Assembly (NCBI RefSeq): GCF_963576675.1
Contig: NC_088917.1
Span: forward strand, 10,940,001-11,004,000
Length of the DNA: 64,000 nucleotides
Reading direction: 5' to 3'
Source of the DNA: Euphorbia lathyris
Taxonomy: Eukaryota > Streptophyta > Magnoliopsida > Malpighiales > Euphorbiaceae
Part shown: piece after piece, positions 1-11,887 of the stretch
Position numbering within the stretch: the stretch's first letter is position 1
Layout: each line of letters begins with the position of its first letter
The notes under the pieces: generated by a model
Database searches by the model: none
Told to the model about the DNA's origin: nothing
Seen by the model: the letters and a program-made list of their open reading frames with translations, nothing else
Made by a program: the position numbers and the translations under genes

Positions 1-480
1 AGCTTTACACTCGTTGGATACACTGACGCTGACTATGGTCGAGACAATCTAGAACGGAAAAGCACCTCTGGAGGATGTCATTTCTTAGGAAGCTGTCTTG
101 TATCTTGGTTCAGCAAGAAGCATGCGTCAGTAGCCTTGTCTACCACTGAAGCTGAGTACATTGCTGCTGGTCACTGTGTTGCTCAAGTCCTATGGATTAA
201 GCAACAGCTTGAAGACTATGGTGTTCAAACAAAGACAATCGAGGTCAAATGCGACAACAAAAGTGCAATTGATCTATCAAAGAACCCAATTCAACACAGC
301 AGAATAAAGCATGTCAGCATAAGGCATCACTTCATTAGAGACCATGTACTCAAAGGTGAGATAAAGCTGACCTACGTCCCAACGGATGAGCAGCTTGTGG
401 ATATCTTCACAAAGCCACTGGCTCGTGAACAGTTCAGCATACTGAGAGAAGCCATTGGTATGTTTAATCCTCTTCAGTAA
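1..480 (+). CDS. Copia pol C-terminus: RNase H domain (partial)
   Basis: The frame is open from base 1 to the TAA ending at 480. The product is the C-terminal end of a Ty1/copia polyprotein, whose RNase H removes the RNA template during reverse transcription. Visible landmarks are TDADYGRD near the start, STTEAEY and [10 protein letters not shown], followed by the usual tail DIFTKPLAREQF and the terminal FNPLQ. The same tail is present in C and A'. No stop or frameshift lies in the visible part. The copy starts before the window, so the upstream integrase and RT cannot be judged. Confidence 0.9.
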   Translation, partial: SFTLVGYTDADYGRDNLERKSTSGGCHFLGSCLVSWFSKKHASVALSTTEAEYIAAGHCVAQVLWIKQQLEDYGVQTKTIEVKCDNKSAIDLSKNPIQHSRIKHVSIRHHFIRDHVLKGEIKLTYVPTDEQLVDIFTKPLAREQFSILREAIGMFNPLQ

Positions 481-850
481 ATACTTGTTCTATAATGTGA
501 ATTTATGCTGAGTGAGTTACTATGCTGAATGATTTATGCAAATGCATGCTGAGTGATTGTTATGCTGAGCACTTAACACAAAATACACATCAATACTGAG
601 TCAATATGCACACCGAGTAGTAATCTGAAACTGAGATATCATTCTTTCATACTACTGACCACTCAGAATTCTAAACGCTTAGTATTCTAAACGCTGAGTG
701 TTAGATCCATTGCACTTAATGCTTAAGCACGCGAATAGCCACCTAGGATGACGTATGCACCGAATGTGTCATAAAAGCCAGGATTTTTGTCGGTTGACAA
801 TCCCAAGGTAAAACTGACACATGGATTCGTTAAGATCCACACTTCACCGC

Positions 851-858
851 TATAAATA
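851..858 (+). promoter_or_regulatory. Internal TATA box ahead of accessory ORF (element A)
   Basis: TATAAATA lies 114 bp before the accessory ATG at 965. The equivalent spots in C (103 bp) and A' (106 bp) carry the same octamer in a conserved context, including an upstream CGAATGTGTCATAAA block. This suggests a separate promoter for the accessory gene rather than reliance on the LTR. The rest of the 481-964 spacer is noncoding and rich in CTGAGT and CTGAAT words. Function is inferred from position and conservation only. Confidence 0.5.
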
Positions 859-964
859 ATGGGTAAATCCCCATTGTTATCTTCTTTACGTCTACCGAAT
901 TTTAAGGCAAAGAGCTTTCTCTCTAAAAAAAATTCTCAAAGCTTCCCAAACGCATTCTTCAACT

Positions 965-2324
965 ATGACTAAAGTTTCATTCAACGTTTCCGGTGTCGGC
1001 CACCCTAAGCCCAGCTCTGATGAAACCTCCAGGCAAACCTCTGTGCCGGAATCTACCAAGGTCACTACTCTGAGCAAAGGAAAAACTGGCCAAACCTCCT
1101 ACTGCATCGACATCTATAGAAAAGCAAGCCTCTGTTTCTTCTCAACAGGAACATTCCGACTTAAGTGCTTCTGCCACCTCAACAAGTCAGGTTGAAGTGA
1201 TTGCTGTCAATACTGTCCATCCAAGCATTGTGCTGACTCCAAATGTATCTGCCCCTGTCAGCACCGATAGTATTCGAATTTCTACTTCTCCACTCAACAA
1301 TTCTGCCGATCAATCAACCCTACCAAAATCTCAAGTGCAGATTGGAACAACACTACCAGTCACTGACCACGTCATTCCTCTAACTCCTCTTCCCGCCGGT
1401 CATACTGATGCAACTGGACAACTGAATGAAGGTTCTTTAAGCTACATGAATGTCACTGAGTCTGGCAAACGCATCATCGACTCAGTACAAACCTTGATCA
1501 AAGACCTTCAACAATCGTCTACTCCTGCTGCTGAGTCTTCTAATGTAGAGACTACTCAGCTTTCCCAAGTAACTCAGCTTCTGAATGAAGTTAAGGGATT
1601 TAAGGACTTGCTAAGTATCATCATCTCCTATCAAACACAGCAAGCTAAGCAGGATTCCATTGCAAAGCTGGCTGAGATCCAGCTGACAACTGTTCAACAC
1701 TTACACGCTCTACAACAACAAGTTCAGACCTTGTCAGCTGTGAACACATGCTACGCTACCTCTGATGAAGTCAAGATGCTCTTTGCTCAGCTTCACACCG
1801 AGCAAATCAAAACCAACGAGCAAATGGCTTCTTATTCTCAGTGCTCAGTGGAGCAAATTGGTGAAGCTGTTCGATTGCTGAATCTGAACAAGCAAGAGAT
1901 GGATACTGACGCTATGAAACAGAATGAAATGCTGTCCATCACCAGAAAAACCTTCAATCACATTCGTCACAGCAATGTTCAGCATCAATACTATGACACC
2001 TACTTACTCAAGACATTCCATCAAGTCATTGCAGGTCTTACTGATGCACTTACATGGATAGGCAAAGCTGAAGCCTTCACTGTTAGTATGATCAGCGCTG
2101 CTGAGCTTAAAATACCCACCGAAGTTTCAGACAGTGGTGTGGCTATTTTTGATGGTGTCAATGAAAGTGCCGAACGACTTAAAGCGCTGTCCACAAAACT
2201 GACCAGAGTCGTCTTAACCGACGCCTTTAGGATTCCTCCTCCCGATGCTGACAAAACGGGGGAGAAAGCACAAGCGAGAACACAGCATGAGTCTAGTCAG
2301 TCCAAACAGAAGAAAAAGAAATAG
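965..2324 (+). pseudogene. Sirevirus accessory ORF, internally deleted (element A)
   Basis: The start MTKVSFNVSG matches the accessory ORF start in A' (MTKDSQNVSG). After about 45 codons the frame is lost, and homology resumes near 1197 in what corresponds to the C-terminal third of the C and A' proteins. The conserved YPxLVxEFY domain, the acidic region and the basic patch are therefore missing, which looks like an internal deletion of roughly 1.5-2 kb. The remaining 375-codon part is Ser/Thr/Gln-rich. It then has a long heptad-like stretch (around TQLLNEVKGFKDLLS to LLNLNKQEMD) that should form coiled coil, and ends in a Lys-rich tail. I see no membrane segment, so an envelope role is not supported. 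Function unknown. Confidence 0.7.
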
Positions 2325-2873
2325 ACATAGGCTAGCTCAGTATAGGCTAAGTATGTATGTAGTCTCTATGCCTGTCTCAAATTTTTGTCTTGTTTGTAAA
2401 CACTGACTACCTACATTAAATATCATACTTGCATCTTATGTTCAAACTCTGAGTTATGAATTATTTTTATACGATGCTGTGTATTATGTCATTATGTATC
2501 TTCAATTGAATCAGCCTTGTTTAAATGCTTATAAAATTCATTAATTGAACCAAATGCTGATAACATGTTTGACATTGACTTATATATAGTCTTATAAAAC
2601 TCATTGAACAACAAATTACTCTGCGCCCTCTGAATGATAAAACCTTCCACTTAAACACTGAGTAAAAGAGAATATGTTCCGTGAGCTGACCTATATCTGA
2701 AAACTGACCTTAGACTTACTCGATTAAACCTTTAAATGTTTAGAGTAAAACTAAGTCAGTAGCTCAACCCTTACGGGGGAGTTTTGCTAAGTTATATTAG
2801 GTCAACTATCATGGGGGAGCTCAATACTGAGTTCCTCGCTGAATAGTTTTGCCAACATCAAAATGGGGGAGTT
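2325..2873 (+). other. 3' noncoding region with three polypurine tracts (element A)
   Basis: Three copies of GGGGGAG lie at 2775-2781, 2813-2819 and 2865-2871. The last is two bases before the LTR and is the likely primer for plus-strand synthesis. Repeated tracts before the 3' LTR are a known Sirevirus trait. The remainder is AT-rich with scattered CTGAG words, and I see no gene in it. Confidence 0.7.
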
Positions 2874-4185
2874 TGTTGAAACACCTTTCCACATAATTTT
2901 GATTTGACAAAATTGTTTAAGTATAATTAAAAACATATTCTAAACACACTAAGTTTAAATGCTTTGATTTATTCTACTAATGTGTTTGTTCAATGTTGAG
3001 TTAAATTGTTTATAAGACATAAGGATTAAAAGGCCCAAGCCTAATACAACTCGGCCCGCGTTTATCAAAACGATGTCGTTGTGTACCAAAACGCAACTCA
3101 GCAAGAGAAGGATCTAGAAGACCTTCAGGGAACAACTTCGGAACGAAGCTGCTGAGTTGGTTTGACAAAGCGTACAAGACAGCAGCTGGCTAAGGAAAAC
3201 TTCCAGACAAAGTATTTCTACTTTGGGTAAAGTTCAGACGACACAGTATGTTGTCCAGTTGACTTTACCATAAAAGGAGAGACATTCTGCCGAGCAGACC
3301 AAAAGCTGACCGAGGACAAAAGATACACAAATCTGATTGGCCGAGAGCTCTGAGCAAGTCAGGATGACAACGACAGGAAGCCGTTTCCCTCCAACGGTTA
3401 TTTCGAAATTCGAAATGACCGATGCCTCAAGACGTCTCTATAAATAGTGCCATCAGAAGCTTCATTCATACAGAACTTGATCAAGCCATTACGCTGACCA
3501 AATTTCTACGCAAGTTCTGCAAGCAAAAAGCAAAGCAAATCTTACACTACAGTTCATATATTTGTGTAAAAGTCTAGAGTGATTATTCAATCATCTAAGG
3601 TGTCTTAGCAATCATTGTTTAGGACAAACACTTATCATTTCTAGAGATTAGAAAGGAGAGGCTGAGTACTCGGTTATAGTACTCAGCGAGAGATTAGGAT
3701 TGAGTAGAGGTATAGAGGAAGGTACTCTTGTTATACTCAGTTGCTAAGATTGTAAAAGTTTTGAGGCTCTACCTTTAAAGAGCTCAGTAGAGGATTTGAA
3801 ATCTCAGAACGTGTTCCGGGGACAGGACGTAGGCTTAGAAGAAGCCGAACCTGGATAAATCTGCTGAGTAACGTATTTCTTACCTTAAACTCCTAATATA
3901 TATTGCTTGCTTAAATAACCAAAAACTGACCAAGTAAAGAGGTCAAGCTGAGTTGTGCGCATCGAACATCTGAGCTCAGGAATAGACTTTAAGTGCTATC
4001 TCCTGACTCAAGTCAAGAAACTGACCTAGTCACCAGTTGACTAAGCCAGTATCTTACTGATTACTCAGCACCGCTATTAAAACCTTTTCTCTTGAGAAAA
4101 GAAGTCTGCCCTAAATCTTTAAAAAGTTTAAATAGTTCCTAACCCCCCCTTGGAACTATACTTGTAACGTTATAAGGGACCAATA
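2874..4185 (+). repeat. 3' LTR of element A
   Basis: It starts TGTTGAAACACC directly after the polypurine tract and ends GGGACCAATA, where the A' LTR ends GGGACCAACA, so the terminal CA appears mutated to TA. Length is about 1312 bp, close to the A' LTR (1338 bp) and solo LTR F (1318 bp). A TATA box (CTATAAATAG) lies at 3438-3447, preceded by the palindrome TTTCGAA-A-TTCGAAA in a block conserved in A' and F. Confidence 0.85.
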
Positions 4186-6727
4186 AAGCCGAGTCATAGA
4201 ACTGACGTTGAGCATTCGTGTGGCGCACATGTCTGAATATGGCTTGGGAATAGTTCAGGATATCATTTGTTTTGACCAAGTCAGTATCCATCTCTACTTT
4301 ACTCAGGTTGAGTAGACGGACAGCTTCGCTTATCTGTTCGATTGAGCATTGAGAAGTTGAGGAGATTACCTCGCGAGTGCCGGTCAGCTCAGAGTTCAAC
4401 TTGGTAAAATGTTGATTCAAGTCAGCAGAGGTAGCATAGCCCGTGTTGACTGCAGAAAGAGCATTAATTTGGCCTTGAAGGGAATCCATATGATTCACCA
4501 TCATTAACTGCAGTTCGGCCAGCTTGACGATGGAGTCTTGCTTGGGTTGCTGTGTTTGGACTGTCATCATGACACTTACTAGATCTTTGAGACCCTTGAT
4601 CTCATTGAGGAGCTGAGTGACAGACGAGATTTGTGGTGACTCAATGTTTGCAGACCCAGCAGCATCGGCATGAGAAGTATTCAAATCCTAAAGAATAGTT
4701 TGAGCAGAGTTAATAATGCGACGCCCGGACTCAGTAGCATGAAGATAGGCATATGTTGCTTCAGGAATTGGCTCAGTTGCCGGAATTCGAGTGGAACCAG
4801 AGGGGCCAGCATGGTCAACAGTTGGGCTTTTATTTAGGTCAGCTGCAGGAACTGACTTCTCAACATTCTGCGATATTGGAGTGGAAGGAGGTAGATCAGC
4901 AGAGATATTGACCTGCTCAATGTTAGTTTGAGTTGGTGCAGGAGGAGTCAACTCAATTTGAGCAGGATTTTCCTTTGCATGCTTTTCACTTTGAGCAGCT
5001 TGGACTTCGAGCTCTTGCTCGGCAAGGATTGGATTTTCTGGAGTCTTGGCTTGTTCCTCAGGATGAGTAACAGAGGCTTGATTTTTCTGAAGTTCCTTTG
5101 GAGAAGGCTCAGTGGGATTGGAGAAGAATTGGAACTGCATATCCGATAGATCAGTAATGGGATCCCGTAGAGGAGAATCACCCAAAAGATCAATAACTGG
5201 CGACTTCTGAGCCTTTTTCTTAAGTCTTCTCAATTTCTTAGCCTTTGGAGGAGAGGGGTCAGCTCGAATAGAATCAAGGGATTCAGAAGGTGAATTTACC
5301 CCTAGGTCAGCATGTTCCTTTGCTGTTGGCTCAGCTTGTTCTTCAACCAGCTCAGTGTTAACTTCTTCATGTTGCTCAACATTTTCTGTCTCCTCAGCAT
5401 CAAACTGACCTCCAAAATTACCCAATTCTTCTTCATCTTGGTCAGCAGGGATTTTCTCAAGATCAATTTCTTGACTTTTGGCGAAATGCGAATCATCGGA
5501 GATCACGAAACCAAGAGGGGCCGCATCAATAGGACTTAACTCCGAAGATTTCTTTTTCTGCAATGGTTGCTCTGGAGTTTCCTCACTCTCTTCTTCAGGC
5601 TCAACTTGCCTTTTTCGTTTCTCTGCTGACTTAGGTATGTCCTGAGTTTGCCCAGCATCAACTTTCTTCCCCTTTGATACAAACCTGATTTTCTTTGGAA
5701 CAGCATCAACATCTTTTGAACAGGTTTGAATTGCTTTCCTCTTCTTTTCTTTCTTGGTTTGCACCTCCTGTGCAATATCAGCTTCTTCCTCATGTTCCTC
5801 AATGTCCTCTTTTCCCTTCTTAGACTTGAGGGGCTGGTTGTATACTAACCCAAACAGTAAAGTCGCTGTGATTTCGGTTCCCCAAGTTTCAGTTTCATTA
5901 ATCACATCTATTTGGTGATCTTCAAGGATTCTTGTAATGAGGGACCCCATCCTGAGTTTCCCAATACTTCATTGAAGTGCGCCGATGAGAAACACTGGCA
6001 TGTTGAGTGGTTGATAGGTCAGCATGTGCCAGATGAAGAACTGCTCGAAGTTTGAAGCTGATCATGCTGAGTTGATTTTAGGGAAGGTAAAGTTAGTTAG
6101 TAGGTAGTGAGCCATCTTTTGATTCTGACCCATGCATGGACTAGCTATTTCCCCTTTGTGATCCTCCGGCTTATAGAACGTCACGACGTGGTCAAGTTTT
6201 TCCTTTGTAGTTTTGAATTCTTTCCCTTTAGCTGGTAGTTTTAGCAAGGTTGCTAGATAAGATGGGGTAATCGTTATTTTCTGGCTTTTGACATGGGTTA
6301 CCAGATGGTCAGCATCTTCTTTGTCAACACAGAGGTTGGAGTAGAATTCCCTTACCAACCTAGGGTAGGCTTTTCCAGGAAGAGAGAAGAGCCCAGCCCA
6401 TTCATTTTTCGAGATCCACTCACAAAACGGTTGCTCAGCCGTTACGAAGCTCGGAGAGAACCACCGACAGCAAAGAACCTCATGGTTCTTAACGCTCCTA
6501 TAGACTTGAAGGAAAATCTTTTCATTGGGCTGCTTGTCCTTCTTTTTCTTCTTCTTTTTCGAAAAGGTTGCGAGGTCAGCTTGAGGGCTCTTGCTTGGAG
6601 TTTGGTCATGCTGACCTTGTACTTTGGTTGGTGTCTCGTTATATTCCTGCTGAGGAGGAGACTTAGGGTTTTCATCGGAGTGATTTCTATCGTAATCACC
6701 ACCGGAGATATTCTGAGAGTCCGACAT
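4186..6727 (-). pseudogene. Sirevirus accessory ORF of element C (broken, 3' end missing)
   Basis: The ATG at 6727 opens a Ser/Lys-rich N-terminus, then a folded domain containing YPRLVREFYSNL that resembles plant 'putative transposon protein' families. That part stops at 6062. Homology continues from just beyond, through an apparent shift, into 5950-4688. This second part is a long acidic region with basic patches (KKEKKRKA, AKKLRRLKKKAQK) followed by VIDLLGDSPLRD, which looks like a SUMO-interacting motif. An in-frame TAG at 4688-4690 precedes a coiled-coil segment (4684-4186) that is cut off by the LTR of A. No signal peptide or membrane span is visible. The basic patches suggest a nuclear protein, which is inference. 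Confidence 0.72.
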
Positions 6728-6822
6728 GATTTTCTCAGAGGTTTTCGAGAGGTTTTAGAGAGCGAGAGATTTGAATGCCAAAGAATTCGGGTGTAAAGAG
6801 AATTAAGTGGGAAATCTTCCAC

Positions 6823-6830
6823 TATTTATA
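6823..6830 (-). promoter_or_regulatory. Internal TATA box ahead of accessory ORF (element C)
   Basis: TATAAATA on the - strand lies 103 bp before the accessory ATG at 6727. It occupies the same position as the boxes at 851 and 61972 in the related elements, with conserved flanks (CTATAAATAGTGGA, then a pyrimidine-rich stretch). Confidence 0.5.
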
Positions 6831-7214
6831 GAGGTTCGAATTGATCCTATACGTTGAACTAGTCGTTTTACCTCGAGATGATCAATCGACAAAGATCCTG
6901 GCATTTATGACACATTCGGCGCATGTGTTTTCTAATTATTTCTTACGTCACCCTAGGTGGCTATTTAATTCGCGTGCTAGCATTTAATGGTGCAAGTGGG
7001 CTTTTACTCAGTTTGTTAGAATACTGAACGTTTGTGGTACTGAGTGCACAGTTTTACGTAGAGGGTTTTCATACTACTTTAGTAACTCATCTTAAGATAA
7101 TCACTCAGCATGTATGTCTTACTCAGCATAGGGTGATTTTTTTTATGACACATATTAGGCTTAGCATGTAGAAGTTACTAAATTAGCACAAGTCACTCAG
7201 CATGGTAATCACTC
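6831..7214 (-). other. Spacer between pol and accessory ORF of element C
   Basis: This is the part of C's spacer lying left of inserted element E. It resembles 61620-61970 of A', including the CGAATGTGTCATAAATGC block and repeated CTGAGT words. No ORF is seen. The last five bases are the E target duplication. Confidence 0.7.
7210..7214. repeat. Left target-site duplication of element E (CACTC)
   Basis: CACTC precedes the LTR start TGATAACA here and also follows the LTR end GTTAACA at 17280-17284. This shows a single 10-kb insertion into C. Confidence 0.95.
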
Positions 7215-7695
7215 TGATAACATTGAGATATTATCCTGAGGACCAAAATGGATATTCACCTCAAAGTACGCCGCGTAGTGGTCTCCAAAAGGAAGCTGGT
7301 TGGCGGATCACCCTAGATCAGCTCAGAGAGATCCGCTGGCGGACCTATAAGGCGAATCTCTCCATTCGCCTCTATAACGGCTGGCCGCCGACTCGGCCAT
7401 AAAAGATCATTAATGAGTTATTAATTAGCTAATCCGCCAGGTTCAGAATAACCCGTAACCGCCATTAATGAGGCATTAATGGAGACTTTCTAGTTACCTG
7501 AAGGTTACAACTTCCCAGCTATATATAGCCTGATCCCCTAGGTTATCAAGGTACACGCACATTCTCACCATTCTTGTCAATTCCGTTGGTTTCCTTGATC
7601 CATCTTACTGACTTTGGCATCGGAGTGTCCCCGGCCGATCCCAACGGCACCTCACAGGGAAGTGCTCCGATCAAGGATTTTTCCTCAAGTTAACA
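7215..7695 (+). repeat. 5' LTR of element E
   Basis: It runs from TGATAACA to GTTAACA, 481 bp. An inverted repeat AGGCGAAT/ATTCGCCT lies near 7344-7366, and CTATATATAG near 7520 is the likely TATA box. The bases right after it (TTGGTGCGG) should be the primer site, but I do not recognise the tRNA. Confidence 0.92.
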
Positions 7696-7759
7696 TTGGT
7701 GCGGTGAAGGTGGAATCCTTAATCAAACAAAGGGTTTTTTCGTTCACGCTGAAAACGCA

Positions 7760-10141
7760 ATGACCAACGGAGGTGAAAATCCCTCCTCAGGGATTGAAAC
7801 ACCGTTAGTTACACCATCTAGTGCTGGTCGCACCGATACAACCGCTCCAATAACGCATGTCGACAATAATATGCCTACCGCTGCTTTTATCAATATGTGT
7901 GCACAAGATATCGAGGTGCGATATGGACTTGAGATGGGAAATCGCCTTCGAACATACATGACTCTTCCTCCGCATTGGAGCACGACGTCTACTTCAACCG
8001 TTTCATCTTTGCCTTTGTTAAACTTTGGCTTTGGACCAGGTGCCCATAGCTCCTCGTTCCTTCAAGCTCACAACACGGATTCCATGTTAACTGCCACAAC
8101 ATCAGGTGGCGAGCGACCAATTAATCGGGAGTTATTCCCTGCTGAAGGAAGTCAAAGAAACGATACGACCCTTCCTGGCGGATCTGGGGGTCCGGGGTTG
8201 AATCTTAGTGGGTCCAATATACCCAGGCGTCCATGGACGAATTTATCCCTTGGCGGATCTAAAGGGCCAACTCGCAAGAAGCATAGAAAAGAGAAGGATA
8301 AGCGGATAAGGTCACCTTCGCCCCGACGAGCAAGATCCTCCCGTTGTGGCAGATCACCCCCATCTACTGGCCGTAGGCGAAGTAAAAGGCCAGAAAAGGC
8401 ATCCCATGCAAGTGGACCACCACCGCCGCCGCCTTCAGGAACTGTTGGACACATCCCGTCAGGAGGCCAAGGAGGTGGAAGCGGTCCGACTCCCCCAGGT
8501 GGAGGAAATGGAGGGAGAGGTGGTGGTGGAGGAGGAGGCGGATGAGGAAGTGGACGCGGTAATGAAGGAAGACGTTCGCCATCAGATCCATCGTCTGATT
8601 CAAGTTCTTCTTCTTCTTCTTCTCCAAGCAGATCGCCACGAAGAGGCCGTCCCAGGGCCGATCCGGAAAATTTTGATGATAGAGTAAGGGCCCTGGTGCT
8701 CCGTATGAATGAAGAAAATGCCAGGCACAACCCGTTCGCCAATAGAGATTCGCCTTTTGCAGCTTGGATTGAGGCAGAGGAGACAGAAAGAGCTTTTAAG
8801 ATTCCCAATCTCGCAATATACACAGGCAAAGATAATCCAGAAGCTCACGTTCGAAAGTATCGAATACTGGCCAGGCTCAACCAAGCCACCGAGCCCGTGC
8901 TCTGCAAAATGTTTGTCACCACGCTGGGGGGCCCAGCCTATTTGTGGTTTCAATCTCTACCTCCGGGCTCGATAAACAGCTTCGATCAATTGAGCAGGGA
9001 ATTTTGTGCTAAATTCACCGGTTGTATTCCTGCAGTGGTGAAATCTGGAAAGCTTTTTGAGTTAAAGCAGAAGGCGAATGAACCCCTTAGGGAGTATGTG
9101 GACACTTTCAACCAATTGTGCATACAAATCGTTGATGTGGATATCTCCGTAGCTGTGGAATGTTTCGTAAGAAACACTACCTGCAAGAGTTTACAGGAAG
9201 ATCTCATCCGAAAGAAACCCACCAGCATGGCGGAGCTGATGGAGCGTTGTAAAGATTTTATAAAGGTGGACGACATTCGCCGAGGTTCACCATCATCACC
9301 AAAAAAGGACAGGGGCGAATCTCGTCCTCGAGATCGGGACAAAGACAAGCGTCAGGATCCTTCCTCCCGAAGCAAGCGAAGAGATTCTAGGAATAAATCA
9401 ACGTTTGTCACCTCCTTCACACCTCTCAATGCTTCTAAGAGTGAAGTTCTTATGTGGATCGAGAACAGCCAACATAAGCGGAGCATTTCATACCCCGAAC
9501 CAAAGGGGGGGGGGGAGTATACCAATAATGGTAAAAACCCTAAAAACTATTGTAAGTACCACAGGAAAAATGGCCATGACATTGATGCATGCTGGGAGTT
9601 AGCTCGAGAAATTGAGCGTCTCATAGAAAGGGGCAAATTGGATCGGTTCATCCAAACGGAAGGCAAAAGAGGAGATGGTGACAGACCCAAGGAGGACCCA
9701 AAGAAGAAAGGAAAGGGTACCATCAATGTCATAGCAGGCGGACCTGGGTACCAGCCAACGTTGAAAAAGGCAAGGACTACCGCCCTTGACAGGACGTCAT
9801 TAAATCGCCCCTTTTCAGATGCAGGTCCTGAGATACCACCCCATGCAGATGCTCTGGTCGTCACTATGATGGTTGAAGGCTGGGAGATGAAAAGGGTAAT
9901 GATTGATACTGGAAGTTCATGCAATGTCATTACCCGAGGAGCTTTCGCCAAACTCAGGATTGATCCTGTTCAAGTAGAGCCAACCGTGGTCGATATCTTG
10001 GGAGTAACGGGACATACTATTCAAACAAAAGGCCAAGTTATTTTGGACTGTGGGCTTACAGACGATGATCAAGTTTGGAGGGGAGATTTAGAGTTTTCGG
10101 TCTTGGATGGTCAATTAGCTTACAATATCATCCTCGGATGA
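7760..10141 (+). pseudogene. E gag and protease region
   Basis: The frame starts with MTNGGENPSSG at 7760. The N-terminal 260 codons are Pro/Gly/Ser/Arg-rich. An in-frame TGA at 8543-8545 interrupts the frame, which then continues unchanged. The gag core follows, with AYLWFQSLPPGSINSF and REYVDTFNQL typical of the retrotransposon gag family, which builds the capsid. A zinc-knuckle-like CKYHRKNGHDIDAC lies near 9550. The aspartic protease has the active-site motif MIDTGSSCNVI near 9900. The segment ends at an in-frame TGA (10139-10141) inside the conserved ILG-PF motif just before RT, probably a CGA-to-TGA change. A G-run near 9507 could be miscounted, but the frame survives across it. Confidence 0.88.
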
Positions 10142-11887
10142 CCTTTTATCTCTGAAGTCGCAGCTCTTATCTCCATTCGCCACTTAACACTTTACATTCC
10201 CACGGCCAAGGGAGGTGTAATGATCAAAGGTAGCCAAAAGGTGGCCCAAGAGACGTATTCAGCATCACTAATGATTCGCCCCCAATCTAAGGAGGAATAT
10301 AAAGAGGAGCGCGTCACAATGGCCTTGGGCGAGACCGAAATGTACCTTATGGCGGATGGAAAGCAGGTACGAATGGCTAAGGGGCTCAGGGGCGAGATTA
10401 AAGATGCAATCACCAAAGTGCTCTGTGAGGCGGAAGATGCCTTCGCATGGAAGGATGAAATTCTCCCCGGAATCAGCCCAGACGTAATCACTCACAAACT
10501 CAACATTGATAAGGATGCAGTTCCTGTGGCTCAGAAACGGAAAAATCATGGCCCGGAAAGGCAGAAGGTGATTGAGGAAGAGATCGCCAAGCTCCAGAAG
10601 GCGGATGCCATTGAGGAGGTGCTTTACACTCAGTGGTTGGCGAACGTCGTGTTGGTGAAAAAAGCTGGCGGATTTTACCGTATGTGCATTGACTTTACAG
10701 ATCTCAATAAAGCTTGCCCCAAGGACAACTATCCTTTGCCATGTATTGACATGCTTGTAGATGGGACCGCCGGTCACGCAATGTATTCCTTTACTGACGT
10801 GAAGTCAAGTTATCATCAGATCCCTATGGAGCCCTCAGATAGAATCAAGACCTCGTTCGTAACACACCAAGCCACTTATTGTTTCAAAGTTATGCCCTTT
10901 GGGCTTTAGAACGCAGGTGCAACTTATCAGAGGATGATGAACAAGATATTCGCAGATAGTAAAAGGGATAATTATTCTGTCTATGTAGATGATATGATCA
11001 TCAAAAGTACGACCGTAGAAAAGCATGCAGATGATATAAAGGAGGTACTGGACGTACTCTGACGCCACAACATTAAGTTAAACCCAGAGAAGTGCACTTT
11101 CGGGGCAACATATGGAAAATTCTTAGGGTTCATGATCAGCGAAAAAGGAGTTAGCCCAAATCCTGACAAAGTTAAGGCAGTCCTAGAAATGCAAGCGCCA
11201 CGGAATATCAGAGAGGTACAATGCCTTAACGGGCGTATCATAGCCTTGGGCATGTTTATCTCTTGTTCAGCTCGCAGATGCCAGCCCTTTTACGAAGTCA
11301 TCAAGAAGCAAAAGGCATTCGAGTGGAATGAGGATTGTGAAAGAGCCTTCGAAGAAATCAAGCGGTTTCTCACAGAGCCACCCATGATGAGTCGACCTTT
11401 GAAGGGAGAAGATCTCTACATGTATGTATCGGTCACAGACAAAGCCGTATGCACGGTCATGATACGAGAAGAGGATGGCCAGCAGTTTTCGATTTATTAC
11501 GTGAGCAAGGTTTTGAAAGACGCCGAAACCAGGTATTCAAAGCTTGATAAAATGGCACTGGCTGTTGTAACCACGGCAATCCGCCTTAGGCCATATTTTC
11601 AGGCACATACTATAGTGGTTCGAACAAATATACCAATGAGAAAGGTGTTTCAGAAACCAGACACTTCAGGAAGGTTGATGGAGTGGGCAATTCGCCTCGG
11701 TGAATTCGATGTGAGGTATGAGAGCAGGTCAGCTTTAAAGAGTCAGGTCCTGGCGGACTTCGTGAATGAATTCAGTGACGAAGGGATAGATCATCCCAAG
11801 CCTCCGATAGAGGAATGGTCAATGTACACCGATGGAGCCTCCTCGGCGGAGGGAGCGGGTGCAGGCGTTGTGATCAAAGGTCCCTAA
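10142..11887 (+). pseudogene. E reverse transcriptase and first RNase H region
   Basis: It is in the same frame as gag. RT landmarks are MCIDFTDLNKACPKDNYPLP, DVKSSYHQIP, VMPFGL and the catalytic YVDDMIIKS near 10980. Stops are TAG at 10907-10909, inside the conserved PFGL-NAGATYQR block, and TGA at 11060-11062. The Ty3-type RNase H follows (from about 11420; YSKLDKMALAVV, then ESRSALKSQVLADFVNEF). It ends with TAA at 11885-11887, just inside the next RNase H. There is no frameshift. Confidence 0.88.

Larger units (their letters stand above)
1..4185 (+). mobile_element. Element A: Sirevirus-like Ty1/copia retrotransposon, 3' half
   Basis: The left window edge cuts the element inside pol. In order it holds the end of RNase H, a spacer with a TATA box, a deleted accessory ORF, three polypurine tracts and a 3' LTR. 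An accessory ORF downstream of pol and several polypurine tracts are features I know from Sireviruses. The right end abuts the accessory ORF of the oppositely oriented element C, in the middle of its coiled-coil coding part, so A probably inserted into C. The target duplication cannot be checked because the 5' end is outside the window. The lineage name is inference; membership in Ty1/copia is clear. Confidence 0.85.

Noticed and set aside
1197..2324. Envelope-like gene
   Set aside because: Position after pol suggested env, but there is no signal peptide, no membrane span and the product is coiled-coil with basic patches.
8152..8829. 225-codon - strand frame opposite E gag
   Set aside because: Pro-rich shadow of the Gly/Ser/Arg-rich gag coding strand; no domain and no sister copy.
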